Source: Pseudoalteromonas sp. R3 (GTDB lineage: Bacteria; Pseudomonadota; Gammaproteobacteria; Enterobacterales; Alteromonadaceae). Taken from it: a DNA stretch of 64,000 bases. Location: NCBI RefSeq assembly GCF_004014715.1, contig NZ_CP034834.1, forward strand, positions 496,001 to 560,000. Reading direction: 5' to 3'. The translations under genes were made by a program, and so were the position numbers. The notes under the pieces are model-generated. The model searched no databases and was not told where the DNA came from. It worked only from the letters and a program-made list of their open reading frames with translations. Shown piece by piece: positions 26,751 through 37,142 of this stretch. Within the stretch, counting starts at the first letter, position 1; each line of letters begins with the position of its first letter.

Positions 26751-27206
26751 TTAGAGCACGTCCATGCGGTCGATAACAACCTCCCGGCTGTCGAACAAGC
26801 AGCGAGCTGAGTCATAGCTAAAGGTGTCAAGATAACGACCGTTGATGATTTTTGTTGTAGCTGGTTGAGTCTTGTTCTTTAGTAGCAGGATGAAATGTGA
26901 TTCTGCTTCAAGTTGGTCTTTATTAGGATAGAACCGGGATGAAGTCATCATATGAACGGTATTCGTGTTGTTACGTGCTTTATTAAAGCGCTCGACGATT
27001 TGAGCCTTACCATTGAGTGTTATATTGAGTTTCTCAACGTTAAAACGCGCGTTGTCAGTAAACAGTTCAGCGTACTGTTCGGATGTGCCATTGTCACGTA
27101 TTTGCGGGTACGCATAGACAAGTGCTTTGCAACTGCTTTCTTCGGCTGGGCGGTCGAGCGATGCACAACCACTCATAAAGAGTAGTGGCAGGAGTAGACG
27201 ATACAT
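26751..27206 (-). CDS. Lipoprotein with SnoaL/NTF2-like domain
   Basis: A 151-aa protein with a lipoprotein signal (MYRLLLPLLFMSGCAS, lipobox Cys14). The rest resembles a SnoaL/NTF2 cone: YAYPQIRDNGTSEQYAELFT, ARFNVEKLNITLNGKAQIVE and FILLLKNKTQ are the expected helix and strands. NTF2-like domains bind small hydrophobic ligands or act as enzymes; no function can be assigned. It is convergent with the MarR gene with zero spacing and probably shares a transcript with the small membrane gene upstream. Confidence 0.75.
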   Translation of the reverse strand: MYRLLLPLLFMSGCASLDRPAEESSCKALVYAYPQIRDNGTSEQYAELFTDNARFNVEKLNITLNGKAQIVERFNKARNNTNTVHMMTSSRFYPNKDQLEAESHFILLLKNKTQPATTKIINGRYLDTFSYDSARCLFDSREVVIDRMDVL

Positions 27207-27286
27207 ATGTACAGCCTCTGTTAATTATGTGTGTGCGGATGATCGCACAAAACTAATCAGGGTCCAAGGCTGGAATGTGAGTCACT

Positions 27287-27502
27287 TCAGTGCTTTTTAT
27301 GCGCTTGTTTGCTCTCATTTCTGAAAGCTTCTCGAGCGGCAATCATACGGTATCCAAGGGCGCAAGCAATGTACACTAACACTAATGCGCTGCCTGCGAG
27401 TAAGGTCTCTTTATCCTGAACGAACATCCATAACATTGCCAACGCAATACTCGCGAAAGTAAAGTGTGTAACGAGTGGGTTCATTCTGGCTTTCTTTTTC
27501 AT
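27287..27502 (-). CDS. Small membrane protein, unknown function
   Basis: A 71-aa protein with a basic N terminus (MKKKARMNP) and two predicted membrane helices (HFTFASIALAMLWMFV and LLAGSALVLVYIACALGY), then a charged tail ending KQAHKKH. No family recognised. A TATAAT-like element and an inverted repeat lie upstream. Confidence 0.6.
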   Translation of the reverse strand: MKKKARMNPLVTHFTFASIALAMLWMFVQDKETLLAGSALVLVYIACALGYRMIAAREAFRNESKQAHKKH

Positions 27503-27543
27503 TTTGGTAAAACTGACTTGGCTAAATATCGAACATATTATAA

Positions 27544-27564
27544 ATCACATTATTCAAATGTGAT
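27544..27564. repeat. Inverted repeat in the 287-bp gap before the GGDEF gene
   Basis: ATCACATT and AATGTGAT are perfect 8-bp arms around ATTCA, 42 bp upstream of the small membrane gene. The half-site order (TCACA then TGTGA) is opposite to a CRP site. The remainder of the gap to 27789 is AT-rich with nothing else recognised. Confidence 0.4.
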
Positions 27565-27789
27565 AGTAATTTCTGTTTTTTATTATTTTGGGTGGTTCTA
27601 AAGTACTGCCTATTTAGTTCTTCCTCATCCTTTTCTTAATGTCATTTGTATTTTTACGAAAGTTGGATTCCAAGATAGAATTGGAAAAGAATTAGGCACA
27701 GAGAATTTGACCCAGAATAAGTTCTTTATCCTGCAATATTTTACAATACTATAGGTCGCAACGACCGTGCTTGAGATAGGGAGGATATA

Positions 27790-29394
27790 GTGAAAGTAAC
27801 AGTACGCAGAAAGCTAGACCTTAAGCAGCTTATCTTATTGTTGGTAAGTGCCGGAATTGTGTTGTCCGTTTTTAGTGCACTTATGGCAAGCTATCGTGTA
27901 CACGAGCGTGCTTTTATTAAAGACACTTTGGCATCGAATCAGGCTTATGCTGAAAAGCTTGCAGAAGTTACAGAGCTGTTCTTAGAATCCTTGAATAGTC
28001 AGTTGCGAGTCAGTGCAGGTCATATTGCAAATCACTTTGAGGACCGCGATGCGATAGATGCAGAGTTAGCACGTCTACTGGCTCAAACCAATAGCTTTGA
28101 CTCTTTGGTTGTCATAAATGCACAACGCAAAGTGATCTCAGCTCAGCCTTCTAGCCTGGAGCTAACGGGACATACCCTAGACTCGTCTTTGGCAATACCC
28201 ATTGAATTAAAAGCGCCCTATATCCTCGATCCATTCGTATCACCGGCGGGCAATCTTATGGTGAGTCCGACATTTCCAATTTTCGCCAGCGACGGCGCCT
28301 ATCTTGGGTTTATTGCGGGAGGAATTTACCTGCAGGGCGACACCATCCTGAACCAGCTTCTGGGTACGCATCATGTATCTGAACATTCATATGTGTATGT
28401 AATAGATAAGGATAAGCGACTTATCTACCACAAAGATAATCAGCGAGTAGGCGAACGAATAGTCGGAAACCTTGCGGTGAATAAGGTACTTAAAGGCGAG
28501 TCAGGTGCGGCAGAAGCCTTAAACAGTCAAGATGTAAATATGCTCGCTGGGTTTGCCCCAGTATCCAGTACAGGCTGGGGAATTGTGAGTCAACGTTCGC
28601 TGAGTAGTATCGTTGCTGAACTGGACGTGACACATAAAAATGTTCTCTATTCGACCTTGCCATTCGCGCTGGCCATCTTATGCGTCACTTTAATTGCAGG
28701 GTTTGTCATTGCCAGACCTCTTGCTCAGTTAGCGCAAAACGTTAGCTCTCTCAGCCCCGGCAACCTGCGTTGTATTGATCAGACGCCGGCCTGGTTTTTT
28801 GAGGCTGAAAACTTAAAATCGGCGATCCTCAATAGTTCTGAGCTGCTAGGTCAGGAGATAAAGGAACTTGAGCAAGACAGAAAAATGGATCCATTGACTA
28901 AACTCAATAACCGCTTCGCCATGCAACTTTGGCTCGATAATGTGAAAACAATGCAATATCAGTTTTCAGTGCTTGCTTTAGATGTGGATCACTTTAAATC
29001 CATTAATGACGAGTTTGGTCATGCGGTAGGCGACGATGTGTTATGTGCACTTGCAGGTGTTATGAAGAAAAATGCGAGATGCCATGACTTTGTCTGTCGC
29101 AGCGGAGGTGAAGAGTTTCTGGTTTTTATGCCGTTTGTTGACGAAAAGCGAGCTTATAGTATTGCTGAGCGTTTACGTATTGCAATAAGTGAACAGCCGA
29201 TGTCGATTCCGAGGCAAGTCACGGTTTCAATTGGCATAGCCAGTTGGGTGGTAAATCGCCAAAGTATTAAAGAAACGCTTGAGATGGCTGACAGGGCTCT
29301 CTATCAGGCCAAGCGCAGCGGCCGTAACAGAACATGCCGTGCACAAGTCCACTGTGACGCCGCTAATAATGATGTTGCGCAACATGCTGTTTAA
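27790..29394 (+). CDS. Diguanylate cyclase with periplasmic Cache sensor
   Basis: A 534-aa inner-membrane protein. Two membrane helices (about 13-33 and 290-310) bracket a periplasmic dCache domain with typical ILDPFVSPAGNLMVSPTFPI and AGFAPVSSTGWGIVSQ segments. The cytoplasmic GGDEF domain carries DPLTKLNNRFA, the active site GGEEF at 439-443 and an inhibitory I-site RCHD five residues before it, so it should make c-di-GMP with product inhibition. The start is GTG at 27790 with GGGAGG upstream. The next gene also has a GGDEF domain but is separated by 271 bp. Confidence 0.93.
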   Translation: MKVTVRRKLDLKQLILLLVSAGIVLSVFSALMASYRVHERAFIKDTLASNQAYAEKLAEVTELFLESLNSQLRVSAGHIANHFEDRDAIDAELARLLAQTNSFDSLVVINAQRKVISAQPSSLELTGHTLDSSLAIPIELKAPYILDPFVSPAGNLMVSPTFPIFASDGAYLGFIAGGIYLQGDTILNQLLGTHHVSEHSYVYVIDKDKRLIYHKDNQRVGERIVGNLAVNKVLKGESGAAEALNSQDVNMLAGFAPVSSTGWGIVSQRSLSSIVAELDVTHKNVLYSTLPFALAILCVTLIAGFVIARPLAQLAQNVSSLSPGNLRCIDQTPAWFFEAENLKSAILNSSELLGQEIKELEQDRKMDPLTKLNNRFAMQLWLDNVKTMQYQFSVLALDVDHFKSINDEFGHAVGDDVLCALAGVMKKNARCHDFVCRSGGEEFLVFMPFVDEKRAYSIAERLRIAISEQPMSIPRQVTVSIGIASWVVNRQSIKETLEMADRALYQAKRSGRNRTCRAQVHCDAANNDVAQHAV

Positions 29395-29665
29395 AGGAAG
29401 TATGTAAAAAACATTGTACTGTTTTATAAAGGAGTGTTTGAACCTGATACTGTGTTGTGATATGAATAATATCATATTACTGGTCAGACGTTATAATTAA
29501 CGCACTAATCTGATCACAACATGCACAGGGATTGACGATGCTAAGAAAAAAGTTCGATTTATTGATCTGTATCGAGAATAAGACTTGCTTTTAATTCTAT
29601 CATTGCAATTTATTAAAATACCTGTTGATATTGAAAACAATAAAATATAAGAACTTAGCCGAAAA

Positions 29666-32236
29666 ATGACTTTTTCATTCAGTACTTTTTACAATTTGTG
29701 CAGCAGCGAGGCGCGCTATGAACTGGCGCTCGATTTGATCTATGAGAAATTCAAACCGGCGCATTGCTTGATTGGCAAATTTATTGATGCCGACACTCGA
29801 GTTAAAACGGTTGCTTATTCTGTAGATGGGAAAAGGTCAAATGATATCATCTATGATCTCGAGGGAACGCCCTGTAATGATGCTAAAACCAGCCAAGGCG
29901 TGTGCTCTATTAGCTGTAATCTTCAGCAGATGTATGCGGAAGATGAAATCCTAAAAATATTTGATATCGATGGTTATCTTGGCGTCACGTTACGTGCGCT
30001 TGATCATAAGCCCATCGGTATTATGGTCTGTCTATTTGATGAAAAAGTAGAGGTAAGTGATGAGGACCGTCATTGGTTTAGGGAGTTAAGTTTACTCGTC
30101 GGGGCAGAGCTGAATCATAATCTAGAAATTGCAGCACAGCAGATACTGGTTAAACAATTAGCCAAAGGCGAACGAATTGCAAAGCTGAGCTCCTGGACCT
30201 GGAATATCAGCCGAGACAAGCATGTGTTCAGTCACGAAATGCGCCGCTTGCTACAGCACAGAGAAGAAACCCTGACGTTAGACGACTTTACGGATTGTTT
30301 AACAGAAGCGGACCAAAAACGGCTCAGAGTGATTATCCAAAAGCTTCGAACAGGTCATTTAGATTATATTGATGTTAATGTCACGCATAAAAAGCGCACT
30401 AACTTAAGGGGCTTATACAGGATCATAGGTCGTGTAGAACAGTGTGAGGAACAGCGTGATGAACGGGTATTTAGTGCTACGGTGCAGGACGTTACCTACA
30501 TCTATTCTTTGAATAAGCAGCTGGAACTAACCAATGTTGTGTTCGAGCATGCTACTGAAGCTATTATGATCACCGATGGTGACAACAAGATCATTATGGT
30601 GAACAGGGCCTTTGAGCGCCTTACGGGTTATACAGGTCACGAGTTGATGGGACGAGATCCCTCCGTACTGTCTTCCGGTCAGCATAGTAACGATTTTTAT
30701 CATCAAATGTGGAACAGTTTGATGAGTGCAGGCTGCTGGAAAGGTGAAATATTTAACCGGCGGAAAAACGGTCAAATCTTTCCTGAAGAGTTAACACTTA
30801 GTCTGGTTAAAGATGAACAAGGCGAAATACTCAATTATGTTGCTATTTTCCGGGATATTACGGAGTGGAAGCGCAACGAGGCGCAGCTAACCTTTTACGC
30901 AAACCATGAACCTCTAACCGCATTGCTGAACCGGCGTTGTTTCATCGATATAGTCGAAGAAAAAATATCTGCCAGCCGCAGTCTGCATACACCCTGCTCT
31001 TTGTTGTTTATTGGCCTTGATCACTTCAAGGAAGTGAACGATATATACGGCCCCGAAATAGGTGACAAAGTCCTTGTTTCGGTTGCAAAAAGGCTTAGGA
31101 ACGGGATCAGAGAGAACGATACGATATCCCGTTACGGTGGCGACGAATTTGCTATTTTGCTTGACAACACAGACGTGAAAAGTGCGTTGCAGGTTGCAAA
31201 AAAACTCAGTGATAAGATTAAACAGCCCTACGTTTTCAACGAATTGACCGTTGAACTCAGTGCAAGTACTGGGATCGCACAACTAGAAAATAGGGGCAGA
31301 ATTACCGCTGCTAAATTTATACGCAATGCAGCGCATGCACTAGAAAGTGCGAAGAAAACTCATCGAGGACATGTTGCTCTACATAATGCAGCTATCCAAA
31401 ATGCATATCTGAACAAGATCAAGCTTAAGGACAAGCTTAAAGCTGCATTGAAAGCAAATTTACTGACTGTTTACTATCAACCTATAGTTGATGTACAGCG
31501 CAGAAAAATAGTCAAATTTGAAGCGCTGGTAAGGTGGTTCGATGATGAACAGGGTATGGTGTCACCTGGTACCTTTATTCCCATCGCGGAGGAATTCGGC
31601 TTAATCCATATGATAGGCCAGTTCGTATTGGAAAAAGCCTGCCAGGACCTTAAAGTGTTACATCTTCACGGGTATGAGGATGTCAGTATTTCTATAAACC
31701 GCTCAGTTAATGAGTTTAAGACCAGCAATGATCAGTTCAAGCTGGTCACTGAGGCTATTTCCAACGCTGACGTCCCGTTTGAAAAAGTAACACTTGAAGT
31801 CACAGAGTCTATGGCGACAAATCGTTACACCTGGGAGCTACTTTCCAAATTAAGAGAGCAGGGTGTGAAAATTGCGCTTGATGACTTTTGTACTGGTTAT
31901 TCTTCTCTCAGCCATCTGATAGAAAATCAGGTCGATTACTTAAAGATAGATAAATCGTTTGTGGATAGCCTGATGGCAGACAGAAACAAAAAGGTGATGA
32001 TCAGCTGTTTGCTTAATCTTGCCGAAGAGCTGGGTATTAAAGTTATCGCTGAAGGTGTTGAGTCTCAGAGTCAGTTGACTATGCTTGAACAACTGGGTTG
32101 TCATCATATACAGGGTTTTTATTATAGCCCTGCACAGCCGTTATCTGCTTGCCTGAGGTTGTTACAAGAGTTTAATTCTGGGCAAGTGTTTAACGATGAA
32201 CTTATGTATATCAGTAAGTCGTCACAGCAACATTAA
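29666..32236 (+). CDS. GAF-PAS-GGDEF-EAL c-di-GMP signalling protein
   Basis: An 856-aa cytoplasmic protein with no membrane segment. In order: GAF-like domain (about 1-160), a first PAS-like region (170-280), a PAS with VFEHATEAIMITDGDNKIIM and a PAC tail (285-410), GGDEF (420-580) and EAL (590-845). The cyclase site GGDEF at 491-495 and I-site REND at 482-485 are intact; the EAL domain has EALVRW (Glu619), DDFCTGYSSL, LKIDKS, AEGVES and QGF. Both activities look possible, so net direction is not predictable. It has its own upstream region of 271 bp. Confidence 0.93.
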   Translation: MTFSFSTFYNLCSSEARYELALDLIYEKFKPAHCLIGKFIDADTRVKTVAYSVDGKRSNDIIYDLEGTPCNDAKTSQGVCSISCNLQQMYAEDEILKIFDIDGYLGVTLRALDHKPIGIMVCLFDEKVEVSDEDRHWFRELSLLVGAELNHNLEIAAQQILVKQLAKGERIAKLSSWTWNISRDKHVFSHEMRRLLQHREETLTLDDFTDCLTEADQKRLRVIIQKLRTGHLDYIDVNVTHKKRTNLRGLYRIIGRVEQCEEQRDERVFSATVQDVTYIYSLNKQLELTNVVFEHATEAIMITDGDNKIIMVNRAFERLTGYTGHELMGRDPSVLSSGQHSNDFYHQMWNSLMSAGCWKGEIFNRRKNGQIFPEELTLSLVKDEQGEILNYVAIFRDITEWKRNEAQLTFYANHEPLTALLNRRCFIDIVEEKISASRSLHTPCSLLFIGLDHFKEVNDIYGPEIGDKVLVSVAKRLRNGIRENDTISRYGGDEFAILLDNTDVKSALQVAKKLSDKIKQPYVFNELTVELSASTGIAQLENRGRITAAKFIRNAAHALESAKKTHRGHVALHNAAIQNAYLNKIKLKDKLKAALKANLLTVYYQPIVDVQRRKIVKFEALVRWFDDEQGMVSPGTFIPIAEEFGLIHMIGQFVLEKACQDLKVLHLHGYEDVSISINRSVNEFKTSNDQFKLVTEAISNADVPFEKVTLEVTESMATNRYTWELLSKLREQGVKIALDDFCTGYSSLSHLIENQVDYLKIDKSFVDSLMADRNKKVMISCLLNLAEELGIKVIAEGVESQSQLTMLEQLGCHHIQGFYYSPAQPLSACLRLLQEFNSGQVFNDELMYISKSSQQH

Positions 32237-32242
32237 CGAGCA

Positions 32243-32266
32243 GGGGCCAAAGACGGCCCCTTTTCT
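32243..32266. terminator. Terminator between GGDEF-EAL gene and hemH
   Basis: GGGGCC-AAAGAC-GGCCCC hairpin (32243-32260) followed by TTTTCTTT, seven bases after the plus-strand stop and next to the convergent hemH stop. Confidence 0.85.
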
Positions 32267-33289
32267 TTACCTTAAATAAGGCTTTAGGATGTCTAACAGT
32301 GCATTGAGATGATCATCTCTGTCGTTTAATGCCGGGATATAATGATAAGTTTCACCACCGGCTTCCATGAAGTATTCGCGGTTTTCCTCTTCCAGCTCTT
32401 CGAGTGTTTCAAGACAGTCTGCACTAAAAGCCGGACTTAAGATAGCGACTTCTTTAACGCCTTTCGCTGCCAGTTCTTTTAGCGTGACGTCGGTATAGGG
32501 TTGTAGCCATTCTTCACGTCCGAATCGGCTTTGGAAAGTCGTCATGACTCTGTCTTTATCTAGCTTTAGATGCTCACAGACCAGACGCGTGGTCTGGTGA
32601 CAAAAACAATGATACGGATCACCGCTATCTAAAAATCGTTTCGGTGTACCATGATAAGAAAAAAGCAGCTTCTCAGGTAAACCATGCTTATCAATGTGTT
32701 CCTGCACCGAATTAGCCAAAGCTGTAATATAACTCGGCTGTTTGTGATATCCGTTTATAAAACTGAGGCTTGGAACCCAACGCCATGTTTTGAGCACATT
32801 GGCAATTGCATCAAATGTTGAACCCGTCGTCGCACTTGAGTATTGCGGATAAAGGGGGAATACAACGATATTAGTGATCCCTTTTTCTCGAAGTGCTTCA
32901 AGACCACTTTTAATTGATGGATTGCCATAGCGCATTGCCATCACGATTTCGACATGCTTATAGTCTTGTTCTTTCAATAAGGCTTGAAGCTTATCACACT
33001 GATCTTGTGTTATCTGAACGAGCGGTGATCCGTTCTCTGTCCAAATACTGGAGTAGGCTTTCGCGGAACGACTTGGTCTGATCCTCAAAATGATGCCATG
33101 TAGTATCAACCACCAAAGCACTCTGGGAAGTTCAACAATACGCGGGTCTGACAAAAACTCTCTTAAGTAATTTCTTAATGCAGGGGCCGTTGGTGCGTCA
33201 GGGCTACCCAGGTTGGTTACCAGAACTCCGATTTTTTCATTAAATCTGTTCTCATGCGGGTTATCAGTTATTGCAGAAAGCTTTGGCAC
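32267..33289 (-). CDS. hemH: HemH, ferrochelatase
   Basis: A 340-aa enzyme inserting Fe(II) into protoporphyrin IX, the last step of heme synthesis. Family signatures are GVLVTNLGSPDAP, YLREFLSDPR, MRYGNPSI, FPLYPQYSSATTGS, the metal-binding His213 in LLFSYHGTPKR and the Glu in SADCLETLEELEEE. It is a soluble or peripheral membrane protein. Heme supply fits the nearby bd oxidase and H-NOX genes, though no operon link exists. Confidence 0.95.
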   Translation of the reverse strand: MPKLSAITDNPHENRFNEKIGVLVTNLGSPDAPTAPALRNYLREFLSDPRIVELPRVLWWLILHGIILRIRPSRSAKAYSSIWTENGSPLVQITQDQCDKLQALLKEQDYKHVEIVMAMRYGNPSIKSGLEALREKGITNIVVFPLYPQYSSATTGSTFDAIANVLKTWRWVPSLSFINGYHKQPSYITALANSVQEHIDKHGLPEKLLFSYHGTPKRFLDSGDPYHCFCHQTTRLVCEHLKLDKDRVMTTFQSRFGREEWLQPYTDVTLKELAAKGVKEVAILSPAFSADCLETLEELEEENREYFMEAGGETYHYIPALNDRDDHLNALLDILKPYLR

Positions 33290-33507
33290 TCACGGCTCCT
33301 TTGGTGTGTTCTTCTAGCCCTGCTATTCTACATAAAAGGCTAGAGTGAAAAAACGATTTTTGTTTATACGTGTTTGGCATCACACTGGATCTAGTTATTT
33401 TGTCTTAAAAAATCGGCAAAATATAGATTTGTTGTTGCAAAAACAGCGCATTAGTCGTATTTTCTCGCTCCGCAACAGCAATTTACAGCAAAGAATTTGA
33501 GTTAACA

Positions 33508-35058
33508 ATGCGATTAAACCACCCGGTCACGAATCAGGAAAAGCGCTTTTCCGCAGACACCCGACTTATTTCAGTGACAGATCTGAAAGGGACGATACTG
33601 GATTGTAACGAACATTTTGTTGAAGTCAGTGGCTACTCTAAAGATGAACTGATAGGACAACCACATAATCTCGTTCGCCACCCAGACATGCCAGAACTCG
33701 CATTTAAGACCATGTGGGACCAGCTCAAGGCCGGTAAACCATGGATGGGTTTAGTCAAGAACCGCTGTAAAAATGGTGACCATTATTGGGTAAATGCTTA
33801 TGTCACTCCGATGACTCAGGATGGTAAAATTATCGGATATGAATCAGTTCGTAGTTGTCCTGATCGTGCGTCTGTTGAGCGAGCAGAAGTGTTGTACAAA
33901 CGCGTTAAATCGGGACAGCGTGATGGAATTAAGTTACCAAAGCTACGCTCTATCTGGTCCTCGTTAGCTGTAGTTATTGCGATTTTACTCTATATGTCTG
34001 CTGGCGAAGCAATCGGGTTTACCTGGTTGGTTGTTAATACACTCGCATTATTTGCGTACAACACCTATCGAGATAACGAGCAGCTAAGTCGAATTGATAA
34101 GGTGATGTCTCATAGTTTTTGTGATGATATAGCGACTCAGGTTTACTCTCCCTGGACAGGTAAGATGGCCCAGTTGCATGTTAAGTTATTGAGCGAGCGC
34201 GCTCACCTGGACACCATAATCACTCGCATCGAATTTGCTGCAAAAGGGGTTGCCAGTGGCGCCACGATTAGCAATTCAAAAAGTATTGAAACGACGGAGT
34301 GTTTGAGTAGACAGCAGCTTGAAACTGAACAAGTTGCGACAGCTATGAATGAAATGGCCACCACAATTAACGAAGTGTCTCATAGCGTTCAGGCTAGTTC
34401 TGAAGATGCTAAAGGGGTACTGATACTTGCACAGGAAAGTGCCCGAAGTTCTGAAGAAACCCGTGCTTCAATCGAGAACCTTGGTGCGACAGTGGTTGAT
34501 ATCAAAGACTCGGTGCTAGGTGTCGCTAAACAAACTTCTAAAATAGCGGAAGCTGCGCAGATAATTGAGCAAATCGCTGAGCAAACTAATTTACTTGCTT
34601 TGAACGCGGCAATAGAAGCTGCTCGGGCAGGGGAGCAGGGGCGGGGCTTTGCGGTTGTGGCCGATGAAGTACGCCATCTGGCGCAAAGAACACAAGAGTC
34701 TACGAAAGAGATCCATGCAATAATTGAACAGTTGACTCAAAGTACCCAAAACGCTGAGTTTATAGCGCAGCGAGGAGAGGATGAATCTCGTCAGGGGATA
34801 GAGCAACTTTCTCAGTCTTCCATGAAACTGGAAGGTATCTATCAGCTGATAGAGAAAATAAGTGCCAGTAGTATGCAAATTGCCACTTCTGTAGAAGAGC
34901 AGGCTGCTGTTTCTGAAGATATTAACCAGCAAGTTGTCAACATTGCCACGTTAGCAAATACCAGTGTTAGCAGCTCTAATGAAATGCACGTGATCAGCGA
35001 GGAGCTGACCACAGTTGCAAATGATATGTATGAGCTGGTGGTACGCTTTAAACGCTAA
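33508..35058 (+). CDS. PAS-containing methyl-accepting chemotaxis protein (Aer-like)
   Basis: A 516-aa receptor with an N-terminal PAS domain (about 20-115: [48 protein letters not shown]), two closely spaced membrane helices near 150-190, and a cytoplasmic signalling coiled coil whose tip is [20 protein letters not shown] then [12 protein letters not shown]. This is the Aer layout: a redox/energy sensor facing the cytoplasm, probably with a flavin or heme in the PAS. Its stop overlaps that of the convergent response regulator by 4 bp. Confidence 0.92.
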   Translation: MRLNHPVTNQEKRFSADTRLISVTDLKGTILDCNEHFVEVSGYSKDELIGQPHNLVRHPDMPELAFKTMWDQLKAGKPWMGLVKNRCKNGDHYWVNAYVTPMTQDGKIIGYESVRSCPDRASVERAEVLYKRVKSGQRDGIKLPKLRSIWSSLAVVIAILLYMSAGEAIGFTWLVVNTLALFAYNTYRDNEQLSRIDKVMSHSFCDDIATQVYSPWTGKMAQLHVKLLSERAHLDTIITRIEFAAKGVASGATISNSKSIETTECLSRQQLETEQVATAMNEMATTINEVSHSVQASSEDAKGVLILAQESARSSEETRASIENLGATVVDIKDSVLGVAKQTSKIAEAAQIIEQIAEQTNLLALNAAIEAARAGEQGRGFAVVADEVRHLAQRTQESTKEIHAIIEQLTQSTQNAEFIAQRGEDESRQGIEQLSQSSMKLEGIYQLIEKISASSMQIATSVEEQAAVSEDINQQVVNIATLANTSVSSSNEMHVISEELTTVANDMYELVVRFKR

Positions 35059-36389
35059 GCTTTAATCAGGATCCTAAAGGGGGTGGGTTTTTGTGTTTCT
35101 AACTGTTGCAGTTTGGCAACAGTTGCTTCTGTGAAAATGTGCCCCTTAGGTAACAGCATGATCCCTTTGTGGCTATGAATAGCCAGCCCAAGCTCCATAC
35201 CCGGTTCAAGAGCTTGAGCACTAATGATGTTCATTGACCCAACCTGGCTTGTAGTTGACGTGTCGGCTTTTATCGCTTGTTCAAGTGCTAAGACTACTTT
35301 GGGGTGGTAGAACGACCCGCTATACATTTTAATAATTTCAAGTGCATGTACACGCTTGGTCTCAATATCTCCCTGATTTTTTGTAAGATTTTCTACATAA
35401 TCTCTTGCAGCAGCGAGTATTTGTGCACCAATAGGAATTTGTTTGCCTTTAAGCCCTTTTGGGATCCCCTGACCGTTATATTTTTCAAATTGATGATATA
35501 TTGCTTCGCCAACATCACTCAGGTGCTGAGCAGGCATCAGCATAAGCTGTGCGGTCGCCGGATGTGTAAAAAATAACTTTCGTTGCTCTGAGCTGAGCTG
35601 TTCAAGTGGCTTATCGTACAATACAGGGTCCATAGCCAGTAGCCCGACCTGTGCCAGATAACCAGCCATTTTTGTCAGCTGTACCACTTTGTCTCCCAGG
35701 CCCAGCTTTTGTGCGACTAATCCACTCAGGGTAGCAATTTGTTTAGCCATGTTCGCGTCTATGTAAGGGTTGGCATTGATGAAGTTATAAAGTAGTTCTA
35801 CCGTTGCTCTGTGTTCATCCTGCTCGCGTTTGTTGGCTGTTTCTAATTGGCGCAGTACAGTGCGGATCTGAGCGGTTCGCTTTTCGACTAATTCTTCGAG
35901 ATTGCCGTTTAATATTTTTAACTGTGCATTTTGATTGCTTATAGCAGTCTGAAGCTCGGCATTGTATTGTTTGAGGCGATACTTCTCTGCCGCATCTTTG
36001 ATAACATGAATGAGCGCTTCATTTTGCCAGGGTTTTTGAAGAAAGTTATGGATTCCACCTTCATTGATGGCTGCAATCGTAGAGTCCATATCTGCATAGC
36101 CAGATAATAATATACGCTGTGATTGCGGAGAAGCTTGCCTGGCTTTTGTCAAAAACTCCACGCCATCCATTTCGGGCATACGCATGTCCGAAATAATGAC
36201 CTCATAGTCATGCTCAGCTAGTGCCTGTAACGCTTGCTCGCCACACTCAAACAAAGACACTTCCATGCCTGCAAAGCCGAGTGTTCTTCTGAGCACTTTT
36301 AGAACGCTAGGCTCATCATCAAGGCACAATACTCGAATAGGGCCTGTGGGAGGAGCAATCGTAACTTGCTGTGGATCGTGTTCAACCAT
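35055..36389 (-). CDS. Response regulator with degenerate HD-GYP domain (HnoD-like)
   Basis: A 444-aa protein: receiver domain at 18-135 with phosphoacceptor Asp68, Ser96 and Lys119; a coiled-coil linker at 140-195; then an HD-GYP-related domain from about 200. The catalytic positions are altered: the LHDIGK segment is [11 protein letters not shown] is YHQFE and GYP is GIP, so c-di-GMP hydrolysis is unlikely. In Shewanella, HnoD has exactly this architecture and acts as an allosteric regulator in the H-NOX/HnoK pathway. Here the gene is divergent from hnoX-hnoK, which supports the same role. Confidence 0.85.
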   Translation of the reverse strand: MVEHDPQQVTIAPPTGPIRVLCLDDEPSVLKVLRRTLGFAGMEVSLFECGEQALQALAEHDYEVIISDMRMPEMDGVEFLTKARQASPQSQRILLSGYADMDSTIAAINEGGIHNFLQKPWQNEALIHVIKDAAEKYRLKQYNAELQTAISNQNAQLKILNGNLEELVEKRTAQIRTVLRQLETANKREQDEHRATVELLYNFINANPYIDANMAKQIATLSGLVAQKLGLGDKVVQLTKMAGYLAQVGLLAMDPVLYDKPLEQLSSEQRKLFFTHPATAQLMLMPAQHLSDVGEAIYHQFEKYNGQGIPKGLKGKQIPIGAQILAAARDYVENLTKNQGDIETKRVHALEIIKMYSGSFYHPKVVLALEQAIKADTSTTSQVGSMNIISAQALEPGMELGLAIHSHKGIMLLPKGHIFTEATVAKLQQLETQKPTPFRILIKA

Positions 36390-36498
36390 ATATCAATTAG
36401 CTAAAGCAATAGATAATATAAAAATTAGTCTAAACTTTGTTTTATAACAATTGCTGCAGCGAGTTTGCTGTTAAATCACCCCTGCTAAGGAGCAAACA

Positions 36499-37041
36499 AT
36501 GAAAGGCATTATATTTCGTAGTTTAGAGGAGTTGGTTGTCAAAAATCTGGGTATGGGTGAATGGAATACGTTATTGGACAAGCATAGCCCGGCCCACCGT
36601 AGCTATGTTTCAGCTGTATCCTACCCCGATGAAGAGCTGTTTGCGTTGGCAAATGGTGTAGCAGAAAAAATGGCTTTGCCATTACCGGATGTGCTGGGCG
36701 TATTTGGACGGTTTTTGTTTGGCTCGTTGGCTGCCAAGCACCATGCTGTGCTTGAACCGTTGAATACATTTGAGAAATTAATTCTTGCCATCGATAGCGT
36801 GATCCATGTTGAGGTTGCAAAACTCTACGATGAACCCAACTTACCCAAAATTGATGCCAGGGTCATCGATGAAGGACAAATTCTCGTAGATTATCGTTCT
36901 CCAAGAAAATTGTGCTTTTGCGCAGAAGGGCTCATTTACGGAGCTGCGGACCATTACAACAAAAAAATTGAAATATCCCACGCCAGTTGCATGCATGAAG
37001 GGGACGAGCACTGTCGTTTTGTGATCAATATATTGTCTTGA
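36499..37041 (+). CDS. H-NOX heme nitric-oxide/oxygen-binding protein
   Basis: A 180-aa HNOB-domain protein that binds heme and senses nitric oxide. The proximal heme ligand is His103 (VIHVEVAKLY), and the porphyrin-propionate motif YxSxR is Tyr132-Ser134-Arg136. A zinc site matching Cys139, His161, Cys164 and Cys172 is present, as in well-studied H-NOX proteins. Distal-pocket hydrogen-bond Tyr is not evident, fitting a NO-specific sensor. The ATG has AAGGAG upstream. The kinase gene follows after 101 bp. Confidence 0.95.
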   Translation: MKGIIFRSLEELVVKNLGMGEWNTLLDKHSPAHRSYVSAVSYPDEELFALANGVAEKMALPLPDVLGVFGRFLFGSLAAKHHAVLEPLNTFEKLILAIDSVIHVEVAKLYDEPNLPKIDARVIDEGQILVDYRSPRKLCFCAEGLIYGAADHYNKKIEISHASCMHEGDEHCRFVINILS

Positions 37042-37142
37042 GCAGCATAAAGTGCGAAGAGCCAGAATAAGTGACTACGTAAAGCAACTGAGAAGCTGAT
37101 AACTATTTGTATATTTGCCTATGTGGGATCTGGAGGGTTAGT

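Noticed and set aside
27544..27564. CRP site before the GGDEF gene
   Set aside because: The half-sites are in the reverse order (TCACA then TGTGA) and 226 bp from the GGDEF start; kept only as a plain inverted repeat.
29562..29575. FNR-like sequence TTGATCTGTATCGA upstream of the GGDEF-EAL gene
   Set aside because: One mismatch in the right half and no recognisable promoter at the proper distance; chance match is likely in AT-rich DNA.
29538..29594. 18-codon frame with a weak AGGG before it, upstream of the GGDEF-EAL gene
   Set aside because: No codon bias, no repeated codons and no attenuator-like hairpins; too short to support.
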